Positions 10,135 to 16,318 of a stretch of 64,000 nt of DNA are shown here, piece after piece. The DNA is from Pelagibacteraceae bacterium AG-349-L17. Its GTDB lineage: Bacteria > Pseudomonadota > Alphaproteobacteria > Pelagibacterales > Pelagibacteraceae. The stretch's first letter is position 1, and each line of letters opens with the position of its first letter. A program made the translations under genes and the position numbers. The notes under the pieces were generated by a model, which was not told the origin of the DNA, made no database searches, and was given only the letters and a program-made list of their open reading frames with translations. Location of the stretch: the NCBI GenBank assembly GCA_003278805.1, contig QCDC01000007.1, positions 1 to 64,000 on the forward strand. The letters are read 5' to 3'.

Positions 10135-12794
10135 TGAAAAAACTTATATTAAATTTTAATTCTAAGGATAGTAAAAAAATTAAAAATCCTAAAAACTTTT
10201 TAGGAGGAAAAGGTGCCAATCTTTCTGAAATGGGAAGAATGGGTCTTCCAGTGCCTCCTGGTTTTACAATATCTACAAAAGTTTGTGAAATTTTTTATAA
10301 GTATAAAAAAAAATTAAATAAAAATTTAATTTCGCAAATTAAAAAAGAATTGAAATTAATTGAAAAAGATGTTTCTAAGAAATTTGGGGACCTAAAAAAT
10401 CCACTTTTGTTGTCTGTGCGTTCTGGTGCAAGAGTATCAATGCCAGGTATGATGGATACTATACTAAATCTGGGTCTGAACGATAAAACAGTCAAAGCTC
10501 TAGCAAATAAAACTTCAAATGGAAGATTTGCTAAAGACAGTTATAGAAGATTCATTCAAATGTACGGCAATGTTGTAATGGGTGTAGAAGGTTATCATTT
10601 TGAGGAATTAATTGAAAATTATAAACTTACGAAAGGAGTTTTGTTAGATACAGATTTAGATGAAAGTGATTGGGATGGATTAATTGAAGATTTTAAAAGA
10701 ACAGTAAAAGAAAAGGCAAAAAAAGATTTTCCTCAAGATGTTCATGAACAATTGCTGGGAGCAATAAGTGCAGTATTTTTATCGTGGGAAAGCAATAGAG
10801 CAAAAATTTATAGAAAATTAAATCAAATTCCAGCCGAGTGGGGCACCGCTGTAAATGTTCAATCAATGGTTTTTGGAAATATGGGTGATGATTGTGCAAC
10901 AGGAGTTGTGTTTACTAGAAATCCATCAGATGGATCAAAAGAAATTTATGGTGAGTATTTAATTAATGCGCAAGGCGAAGATGTTGTAGCGGGCACAAGA
11001 ACTCCTCAATATATAACAAAAAAAGCTAGGAGAGATGCTAGAGTAAAAGAATTATCGATGGAAGAGTCTATGCCTAAAGTTTTTAAAGAACTTCAAAAAA
11101 TTTTGAAGAAATTAGAGATGCATTACAAAGATATGCAAGACGTAGAGTTTACAGTTGAAAATAGTAAACTATGGATGCTTCAAACAAGATCAGGAAAAAG
11201 AACAGCAAAATCAGCAGTTAAGATTGCAGTTGATATGGTTAAAGAAAAATTAATTTCAAAAAAAGAGGCTGTATTAAGAATTGACCCAAACTCTCTGGAT
11301 ACACTTTTACACCCTACTTTGAATGAAAAAAGCACAATTAATGTAATAGCAAATGGATTGCCAGCATCACCTGGTGCAGCTAGTGGTAAAGTTGTATTTA
11401 CATCAGAGGAAGCTGAAAGACTAACTGCAATGATGCAGGATACAATTTTAGTAAGAGTAGAGACCTCACCAGAAGATATACAAGGAATGCATGCTGCGAA
11501 AGGAATTCTGACAGCTAGAGGAGGAATGACAAGTCATGCAGCTGTTGTGGCTAGGGGTATGGGAAGACCCTGCGTATCTGGATCAAGTGAAATTGATATA
11601 AACTATGAAAATAAATCTTTTAAAACTTCGTCGATAGAGATTAATGAAGGGGATATAATTACTATAGATGGCTCAACTGGAAGAGTTATTGCCGGAAGTG
11701 TTTCAACTGTGAAACCAGAAATATCTGGTGATTTTTCGATGTTAATGTCTTGGGCTGACAGTTTTAGAAAATTAAAAGTAAGAACAAATTCAGAGACACC
11801 AAAGGATACTAAAACAGCAAGAGACTTCGGTGCAGAGGGTATTGGACTATGCAGAACTGAACATATGTTTTTTGATGAAGAACGAATTTTGTCTGTAAGA
11901 GAAATGATATTGTCAAAAACAAAAGAAGACAGAGCAATAGCATTAGAAAAACTGTTGCCACACCAAAGAAAAGATTTTATTGATATTTTTAAAATTATGA
12001 GCGGACTACCAGTCACAGTAAGATTGTTGGACCCACCATTACATGAATTTTTACCACGCACAGAAAAAGAAGTTAATGAAGTTGCAAGTGTAGTTAATCT
12101 CCCTGTTAAAGAGGTTGAATCTAGAATTGAAGAGCTGCATGAGCAAAATCCTATGTTAGGTCATAGAGGATGTCGTCTGGGTATATCTTTTCCCGAAATT
12201 TATGAAATGCAATGTAAAGCAATATTTGAAGCTTTAACACAACTTAAAAAAAGTAAAATTAAATCTGCATTCCCTGAAATAATGATACCTTTAGTCTCTA
12301 CAGAAGCTGAGATAAAAATAATGAAAGATTTAGTGATTAGAACCGCAAGTCAAGTCCAACAAGAACATAAATTGAAAATAGAATTTTTAGTAGGCACGAT
12401 GATTGAATTACCCAGAGCAGCAATTAAAGCAAAGGAAATAGCAAAGCATGCTGAATTTTTTAGTTTTGGGACTAATGATTTAACACAAACTACTTTTGGG
12501 ATTAGTAGAGATGATAGTGGAAAATTCTTAAATGATTATTTAGAAAACAAAATATTTTCTGTTGATCCTTTTGTTTCAATAGATGAAGGAGTTTCAGATT
12601 TGGTTGAAATAGCAGTAGAAAAAGGATTAAAACAAAACAAAAATCTTAAATTAGGTATCTGTGGAGAGCATGGGGGAGATCCACGTAGTATATCTTTTTG
12701 TTCTAAAGCAGGATTGAATTATGTTTCTTGTTCACCTTATAGAGTTCCTGTAGCCAGGTTAGCTGCTGCTCAGGCTGAAATTAAAAAAAATTAA
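10134..12794 (+). CDS. ppdK: Pyruvate, phosphate dikinase
   Basis: An 886-residue full-length enzyme that interconverts pyruvate, ATP and phosphate with PEP, AMP and pyrophosphate. In order: N-terminal ATP-grasp domain (GGKGANLSEMGRMGLPVPPGF, then TGVVFTRNPSDG), the swivelling phosphohistidine domain with GGMTSHAAVVARGMGRPC, and the C-terminal PEP/pyruvate TIM barrel with ICGEHGGDPRSI. It gives this organism a reversible PEP/pyruvate node and is the last gene of the sppA-glyQS operon. A partial copy of the ssrA 3' end lies 15 bases after its stop codon, so its 3' flank may be a junction of an inserted island. Confidence 0.97.
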   Translation: MKKLILNFNSKDSKKIKNPKNFLGGKGANLSEMGRMGLPVPPGFTISTKVCEIFYKYKKKLNKNLISQIKKELKLIEKDVSKKFGDLKNPLLLSVRSGARVSMPGMMDTILNLGLNDKTVKALANKTSNGRFAKDSYRRFIQMYGNVVMGVEGYHFEELIENYKLTKGVLLDTDLDESDWDGLIEDFKRTVKEKAKKDFPQDVHEQLLGAISAVFLSWESNRAKIYRKLNQIPAEWGTAVNVQSMVFGNMGDDCATGVVFTRNPSDGSKEIYGEYLINAQGEDVVAGTRTPQYITKKARRDARVKELSMEESMPKVFKELQKILKKLEMHYKDMQDVEFTVENSKLWMLQTRSGKRTAKSAVKIAVDMVKEKLISKKEAVLRIDPNSLDTLLHPTLNEKSTINVIANGLPASPGAASGKVVFTSEEAERLTAMMQDTILVRVETSPEDIQGMHAAKGILTARGGMTSHAAVVARGMGRPCVSGSSEIDINYENKSFKTSSIEINEGDIITIDGSTGRVIAGSVSTVKPEISGDFSMLMSWADSFRKLKVRTNSETPKDTKTARDFGAEGIGLCRTEHMFFDEERILSVREMILSKTKEDRAIALEKLLPHQRKDFIDIFKIMSGLPVTVRLLDPPLHEFLPRTEKEVNEVASVVNLPVKEVESRIEELHEQNPMLGHRGCRLGISFPEIYEMQCKAIFEALTQLKKSKIKSAFPEIMIPLVSTEAEIKIMKDLVIRTASQVQQEHKLKIEFLVGTMIELPRAAIKAKEIAKHAEFFSFGTNDLTQTTFGISRDDSGKFLNDYLENKIFSVDPFVSIDEGVSDLVEIAVEKGLKQNKNLKLGICGEHGGDPRSISFCSKAGLNYVSCSPYRVPVARLAAAQAEIKKN

Positions 12795-12808
12795 ATAAAT
12801 TAGAGAGT

Positions 12809-12821
12809 GTTCTGTTGCCAG
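12809..12821. repeat. 13-bp direct repeat of the ssrA 3' end, att-like (left copy)
   Basis: GTTCTGTTGCCAG here is identical to 16024-16036 inside the 3' part of ssrA and in the same orientation; two more matches lie just upstream with one substitution. It sits directly behind ppdK. The arrangement fits the left boundary of an element that integrated into ssrA, but no integrase gene is visible, so this is an inference. Confidence 0.5.
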
Positions 12822-12923
12822 ATATTATTATCATTATTTGATCATTCATTTTTGATTGCTATTTGTAAGTAATTAAAATTTAAAAACTTTGAGAGAAATT
12901 TCGTAATAAAATTGGCAAGATTT

Positions 12924-13496
12924 ATGCTAAGATCGTTCTTTATGAGAAAAACTTTACAGCAAGACAAAAAATTTACTTTAATCTCTCTAAAAACGGGAGA
13001 TTTAAATAAGAAACAAATATTATCTATATGCAAACTAAAAAATTTATACTGGTCTTGGACAATTCCGAAACAATTTGAATGGTATAAAAAAACAGTAAAA
13101 AAAACAGATATTAATAATATGTTGCTAATTGAAAAAAAATTAGTTGGTTACACTTTGTTAAGAAAAAGAAAAGCATTCGAAAATAGTAAATCTTTTATTT
13201 ACTATTATTTTGACAGTTTTATTTTACACAAAAAGTTTAGAAACAAAGGTTTAGGAAAAATTTTAATATTATTTAATAATAAAGTTTTAAATAAGCTTAA
13301 ACCACATTCTTTTTTGACTTGCTCAAAAAAAACGGTTCCTTTTTATTTGAAATATAATTGGAAAATACTACCAAAAAATAAGTTTAAGATAATGGATCAC
13401 AAACCTGCTTGGTTCAATAGCATGACTAGTATAAATGGGATGACATACAATTTAGATAAAAAAATTAAGAAAAAAATATTCTATTATTTTAATTAA
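12924..13496 (+). CDS. GNAT-family N-acetyltransferase-like protein
   Basis: About 190 residues, with a GNAT core: a strand ending in YYFDSFILHKKFRNKGLGKILI, where the Arg-x-x-Gly-x-Gly-like RNKGLGK forms the acetyl-CoA pyrophosphate loop, followed by a helix and a HSFLTCSKKTVPFYLKYNWKI segment resembling the family's last helix and strand. The substrate is unknown. The track starts at a TTG (12912); ATG 12924 or ATG 12942 are better, and neither has a strong ribosome binding site. It is the first gene of the island between ppdK and ssrA and is unusually rich in Lys and Phe. Confidence 0.65.
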   Translation: MLRSFFMRKTLQQDKKFTLISLKTGDLNKKQILSICKLKNLYWSWTIPKQFEWYKKTVKKTDINNMLLIEKKLVGYTLLRKRKAFENSKSFIYYYFDSFILHKKFRNKGLGKILILFNNKVLNKLKPHSFLTCSKKTVPFYLKYNWKILPKNKFKIMDHKPAWFNSMTSINGMTYNLDKKIKKKIFYYFN

Positions 13497-13509
13497 AATA
13501 CTTCATTTT

Positions 13510-13528
13510 AAAAAAAAAAGGGGGGGGG
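13510..13528. repeat. Homopolymer tract A10 G9
   Basis: Ten A residues are followed directly by nine G residues. Nine consecutive G are striking in such an AT-rich sequence. The tract lies 14 bases after the GNAT gene and 8 bases before the ATG of a small ORF, where it could act as an over-strong ribosome binding site or as a slippage-prone (phase-variable) tract. An assembly or sequencing artefact is also possible. Confidence 0.9.
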
Positions 13529-13536
13529 TCTGTTAC

Positions 13537-13671
13537 ATGTCATTAGATAAGAAAATGGAATTTTTGCTTACTTATCAAAACTACTTTGTTGTCAACTTAG
13601 TTGTAAGAATGATTTATTCTTTTTTGGTTGGATTTTTAATTTTACACTTTGCTCTAAATCTTTATATATAG
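13537..13671 (+). CDS. Small single-pass membrane ORF (44 aa), hypothetical
   Basis: Not in the ORF track. ATG 13537 opens 44 codons: a charged N-terminal end (MSLDKKMEF) and a long hydrophobic segment, MIYSFLVGFLILHFALNLYI, at residues 25-44 that would span the membrane. A G-rich tract ends 8 bases upstream, a good position for a ribosome binding site. The stop codon is 5 bases before the methyltransferase ATG, as expected for an operon member. I do not recognise the protein; the case rests on context and hydrophobicity, so it may be a chance ORF. Confidence 0.35.
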   Translation: MSLDKKMEFLLTYQNYFVVNLVVRMIYSFLVGFLILHFALNLYI

Positions 13672-13676
13672 CATTT

Positions 13677-14543
13677 ATGAAAAAAACAAACGCTTTCCAA
13701 TTTTTTAATAAAGACACTTCAGTTAAACACTATTCTGATATGTATAAAGAATTAAGATTAGATATTAGATATCCTGCCAATGTAAAAAGAGAGCAGATTT
13801 TTGTAAAACTTTTACAAAAACATAAATCTAAAAAAATTGTAGACGCTGGTTGTGGTACTGGAATGCCACTTATTGATATTAAAAAAAAAGGTTTTAATAT
13901 CATAGGTTATGATAAAGCAAGAAATATGGTTTCTGAGGCAAAAGAAAATCTTATCAAAAATAGATTATCCCCTGATTTAGTATTTTATGATGATTTTGAA
14001 AATCCAAAAAAAATTAAAAATAATTCAGTAGATTGTATACTTGGTATGGGGGCTTTTTATTATGCTAAAGATGTTAATAAAACTCTTTTAAAACAGAAAA
14101 GAAAATTAAAAAAAAATGGTAGATTAATTTTTTCATTAAGAAATAGGCTATTTGATGTTATTACATTAAATAATTATACTAAAAATTTCTTAGATGAAAT
14201 TTATGAAGTTAAAAAGTTAAAAAAAGAATGGAAAAATAAATATAAAGATTTAACAAAAAACTTTACCGATAGAAAAAAAATAAAGTCAAAAATAAATATA
14301 GATGAAGCAGGTGTTTATAACCACACACCTCACAATCCCTTGACCGTAACAGATGAAATGGCAAAATTAGGTTTATCTGTTGAGGGTATATATTTTTATC
14401 ACTTCCATGCATTTCCACCAGTATTTGATGCATTTGATCCATATTATTATAGAAAAAATTCCTGGAAAATAGAAAACCCATCAGATTGGCGAGGTTATTT
14501 CTTAGCATCTGCTTTTGTAATTGATTGTAAAAAAATTTTTTAA
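13677..14543 (+). CDS. Class I SAM-dependent methyltransferase
   Basis: A 288-residue protein with a Rossmann methyltransferase core: motif I IVDAGCGTGMPLIDIKKKG at about residues 57-75, the acidic end of strand 2 in IIGYDKARNMV, and motif IV in NSVDCILGMGAFYYAKD. The extra C-terminal 130 residues include an aromatic HFHAFPPVFDAFDPYYY stretch that could form the substrate pocket. The acceptor is unknown; small-molecule or sugar O-methylation would be a guess. It follows the small membrane ORF by 5 bases and lies in the ssrA-adjacent island. Confidence 0.85.
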   Translation: MKKTNAFQFFNKDTSVKHYSDMYKELRLDIRYPANVKREQIFVKLLQKHKSKKIVDAGCGTGMPLIDIKKKGFNIIGYDKARNMVSEAKENLIKNRLSPDLVFYDDFENPKKIKNNSVDCILGMGAFYYAKDVNKTLLKQKRKLKKNGRLIFSLRNRLFDVITLNNYTKNFLDEIYEVKKLKKEWKNKYKDLTKNFTDRKKIKSKINIDEAGVYNHTPHNPLTVTDEMAKLGLSVEGIYFYHFHAFPPVFDAFDPYYYRKNSWKIENPSDWRGYFLASAFVIDCKKIF

Positions 14544-14555
14544 ATAACTTTTTTC

Positions 14556-14578
14556 TAGGGGCGTTCTAATTCCCCCTA
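14556..14578. repeat. Short GC hairpin sharing an 11-mer with the ssrA 3' end
   Basis: TAGGGG and CCCCTA arms enclose an 11-base loop. The 5' part, AGGGGCGTTCT at 14557-14567, is identical to 16018-16028 at the end of ssrA, where the same GGGGC arm also closes a hairpin. It lies 12 bases after the methyltransferase gene and could be a terminator (though no T-run follows) or a degenerate third att-like copy. Confidence 0.45.
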
Positions 14579-14617
14579 TAATTTAAATACTAACAGAAAA
14601 TAAAGACTTTTTGAAAC

Positions 14618-14686
14618 ACTTCAATGTATTCTTCAATGTAAGTTAGGCGTATTTGGCGGGAACCTTGTTTCTCGACTTCATTGTAA
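14618..14686. repeat. Cluster A of a 12-bp repeat (ACTTCAATGTAA-like, three copies)
   Basis: Copies at 14618-14628 (ACTTCAATGTA), 14630-14641 (one mismatch) and 14675-14686 (ACTTCATTGTAA). The last copy is preceded by CCTTGTTTCTCG, which matches the sequence in front of the first copy in cluster B (CCGTTGTTTTCAG at 15927). The spacing and the double occurrence suggest protein-binding sites, for example arm-type sites of a lost integrase or a regulator's operators. They end 20 bases before the next gene. Confidence 0.6.
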
Positions 14687-14706
14687 ATCAGAGTTAAATT
14701 TAATCC

Positions 14707-15213
14707 ATGAGTAAACAAAAAAGAGTTAAAACTAACAAAAATGCTAGGGGAAACTCTGCACAATTTTTTGTTGCTGGTGAGTTATGTAGGAGAGAATTAG
14801 TTGCTGTTGTTACTATGGGTAACACACCTAACACTGATGTATTATGTAGTAATATTGAGGGAACCAAGTTCGTTCACATTCAAGTAAAAACTTTTCCACC
14901 AGGAAATAGAAAAGTTACTGTTGGTATGAAAGCAGAAAAAGATTTTGGAAAAAACTTCATTTGGGTATTGGCAGGAATACCAACTAAAGGAGATAAAAGT
15001 GAATTTGTATATTATATAATTCCATCAAGTGAGGTCTCCAAAAATGTTAAAAGAATGCATTTAGATTACATATCTAAACCAGGAAAAAAAGGTCAACAAA
15101 GAAAAGACTCTAGTATGAGAATTATTTTCATACCACCGTATAAAGATCCATCTGGTTGGTCGATTGAGAGGTATAAAAATAGATGGGATATAATTGAAGA
15201 TTTGTTAAAATAA
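14707..15213 (+). CDS. PD-(D/E)XK nuclease-fold-like protein, hypothetical
   Basis: A 168-residue soluble protein. The N-terminal half has the order expected of a PD-(D/E)XK core: NSAQFFVAGELCRR helix with Glu, then TPNTDVLC with the metal-type Asp about residue 39-40, then VHIQVKTF carrying a Gln-x-Lys in place of Glu-x-Lys. The rest (DFGKNFIWVLAGIP, YYIIPSSEVS, DPSGWSIERYKNRWDIIEDLL) looks like a conserved family block; I recall widespread homologues of unknown function. Nuclease activity is inference. It stands alone in the island, without a methylase or helicase beside it, and downstream of the repeat cluster, which could regulate it. The G+C of its 5' end is slightly higher than that of neighbours. 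Confidence 0.6.
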   Translation: MSKQKRVKTNKNARGNSAQFFVAGELCRRELVAVVTMGNTPNTDVLCSNIEGTKFVHIQVKTFPPGNRKVTVGMKAEKDFGKNFIWVLAGIPTKGDKSEFVYYIIPSSEVSKNVKRMHLDYISKPGKKGQQRKDSSMRIIFIPPYKDPSGWSIERYKNRWDIIEDLLK

Positions 15214-15246
15214 ACGTTATAGACGCATCTGCGCGTATAACGGTTT
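15212..15246. terminator. Bidirectional hairpin between convergent genes
   Basis: AAACGTTATA and TATAACGGTTT arms around an ACGC-ATCT-GCGC apex form an imperfect stem (two internal mismatches) starting at the stop codon of the PD-(D/E)XK gene and ending before the convergent ORF. Flanking A- and T-runs make it usable as a terminator in both directions. Confidence 0.5.
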
Positions 15247-15254
15247 AAATTTAA

Positions 15255-15587
15255 TTAATCGCTATTCCAAGTAAATAAATCTGCATCAAAGGGTATGTTT
15301 CTAAATTTAAGTAGGATTTTATATTTTTCTAATCTTTCCTCTTTCTTAAATTTTCCTAAGTAGTTAAGTATTTGGTCATAAGTTAAATCTTTTAAGTATT
15401 TCTTTTTGACATCAACATACTCTTCATAATCCATACCACATATAGAAAATTTTTTTTTTGGATCTATATGTTCAGCATAACTTATCCCATCTTCACTTTC
15501 GCTTAGTACATCATAAAAGTGAGCGATTTGATTATCTTTTTCAAAAAGAATATCTCTCCTGAAATCAAATAGTTCTAGTTGTTGCAT
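15255..15587 (-). CDS. Hypothetical protein (110 aa)
   Basis: I do not recognise this protein. It is small, soluble and mixed-charge, with an acidic middle (SESEDGISYAEHIDPKKK) and a helical Lys/Glu/Leu-rich C-terminal half (YDQILNYLGKFKKEERLEKYKILL). There are no membrane segments and no metal-binding cysteines beyond a single Cys. It is the only island gene on the reverse strand; its start is ATG 15587 with a 156-base non-coding gap behind it that must hold its promoter. Confidence 0.6.
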   Translation of the reverse strand: MQQLELFDFRRDILFEKDNQIAHFYDVLSESEDGISYAEHIDPKKKFSICGMDYEEYVDVKKKYLKDLTYDQILNYLGKFKKEERLEKYKILLKFRNIPFDADLFTWNSD

Positions 15588-15743
15588 AGTTTGGAGTTAT
15601 TAAAGTTTTGAAAATTAACTTTAACAATTCAATTTTACTAAATAATAATGGCAAAATTTTGTATATTTGTTATTATTAATTCAGTCTTGATTTAGAAAAA
15701 ACTCTACTTGCTAGGACTTTAAACAAAACGCTAAAGGAGGCAT

Positions 15744-15917
15744 ATGAAACTTAAAATACAATCTATAAAAGACTATTTTAAATCAAAAAAAGATAGAGGT
15801 TTAAAACCAATATTTTTTAAAAAAATAGGTGACCGAAAAACATCTAGGGACCAAATGTTAATTAATTTGATTAAAATATTAGAGTCTCAAGGATTTAAGA
15901 TAAAAAATAAGAAGTAA
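15744..15917 (+). CDS. Small basic ORF (57 aa), hypothetical
   Basis: Too short for the ORF track. ATG 15744 is preceded by AAAGGAGG three bases away, an unusually complete Shine-Dalgarno sequence for this genome, which is why I believe it is translated. The product is strongly basic (about one third Lys/Arg), with a short helix-rich C-terminal part, RDQMLINLIKILESQGFKI, reminiscent of small DNA- or RNA-binding proteins. I cannot assign a family; an excisionase-like or regulator role in the island would be speculation. It ends 6 bases before the inverted-repeat array. Confidence 0.5.
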   Translation: MKLKIQSIKDYFKSKKDRGLKPIFFKKIGDRKTSRDQMLINLIKILESQGFKIKNKK

Positions 15918-15923
15918 AACTTA

Positions 15924-16008
15924 TTTCCGTTGTTTTCAGACTTCATTGTAACTTCAATGTAAACTTCAATGTAAATTCCTTTTGGAAAATAACTGAGGAC
16001 AACGGAAA
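15924..16008. repeat. 16-bp inverted repeat enclosing three tandem 12-bp repeats (cluster B)
   Basis: TTTCCGTTGTTTTCAG at 15924-15939 pairs with CTGAGGACAACGGAAA at 15993-16008: 16 pairs in RNA if two G-U wobbles are allowed. The 53 bases between hold ACTTCATTGTAA (15940), ACTTCAATGTAA (15951) and ACTTCAATGTAA (15963) in near-perfect tandem. The left arm plus first repeat is also duplicated, in diverged form, at 14662-14686. It lies between a small basic ORF and the 3' end of ssrA. Role unknown: attachment arms, an origin-like iteron array, or a terminator for ssrA. Confidence 0.7.
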
Positions 16009-16018
16009 CCTTTGGAAA

Positions 16019-16276
16019 GGGGCGTTCTGTTGCCAGGTGCCCCATACCCCGTTTGCTTAATTAACTAAGTTAATTAGGCAGCAAGTGCATAACTTTCGTT
16101 AGCAATTATAAATTAGCCCGTTACGGTGGAACAATCCCGAACGAAAGAATAGCCTTTAGTCACCCGTCGATTCTATTTCACCCCCATAAGTTGTAATGGT
16201 GGAGGTGGTGGGTACTGCCCCCACGTCCGCAATGGTTATTACGAAATTCGTTTATCGTCGTAGTTGGAAAACCAAC
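16019..16276 (-). ncRNA. ssrA: Two-piece (circularly permuted) tmRNA
   Basis: Read on the reverse strand, the acceptor piece comes first and ends GTGGG-GGCAGTA-CCCAC-CACCTCC-ACCA at 16197; an 11-base spacer (16196-16186) follows, then the coding piece starts GGGGGTG at 16185 with ATCGACGGG shortly after. GGGGGTG pairs with CACCTCC over seven pairs, including the G3-U pair that marks alanine identity. The tag frame runs from GCT at 16103 to TAA at 16074 and encodes ANESYALAA. An 11-bp A/T helix and a GGGGC...GCCCC helix follow. tmRNA rescues stalled ribosomes with SmpB and tags the product for proteolysis. The outer ends (16276 and 16019) are estimates from the promoter and last helix. Confidence 0.93.
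16024..16036. repeat. 13-bp direct repeat within ssrA, att-like (right copy)
   Basis: GTTCTGTTGCCAG, identical to 12809-12821. On the ssrA strand it lies in the last 20 bases of the permuted gene, which is the 3' gene end that tRNA/tmRNA-targeting integrases normally use. See the left copy. Confidence 0.5.
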
Positions 16277-16282
16277 ATTATT

Positions 16283-16310
16283 AATATAAAAGTAATTACA
16301 ACAGATTCAA
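16283..16310 (-). promoter_or_regulatory. Sigma-70-like promoter for ssrA
   Basis: On the reverse strand TTGAAT (16310-16305) and TATATT (16288-16283) are 16 bases apart, and would start the RNA near 16276, just before the first helix (GTTGG-TTTT-CCAAC) of the acceptor piece. It overlaps the region upstream of thyX. Pattern match only. Confidence 0.4.
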
Positions 16311-16318
16311 TAACAATC

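Noticed and set aside
11603-12061. 152-aa reverse-strand ORF inside ppdK
   Set aside because: Shadow of a conserved gene: no ribosome binding site, no recognisable domain, and it is wholly inside the PPDK barrel.
12822-12923. Possible tRNA or other RNA between ppdK and the GNAT gene
   Set aside because: I found no cloverleaf, T-loop motif or CCA end; only the 13-bp ssrA repeat can be supported.
13677-15917. Restriction-modification system (methyltransferase plus PD-(D/E)XK-like protein)
   Set aside because: The methyltransferase lacks a DNA-methylase NPPY/DPPY or PCQ motif that I can see, and the two genes are separated by repeats rather than forming one operon.
14544-16018. CRISPR array reading of the 12-bp repeats
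   Set aside because: The units are too short, in part tandem without spacers, and there are no cas genes.
16196-16318. N-terminal extension of thyX in the ORF track
   Set aside because: It reads through the tmRNA acceptor piece, has no family match, and ATG 16319 gives a normal ThyX.
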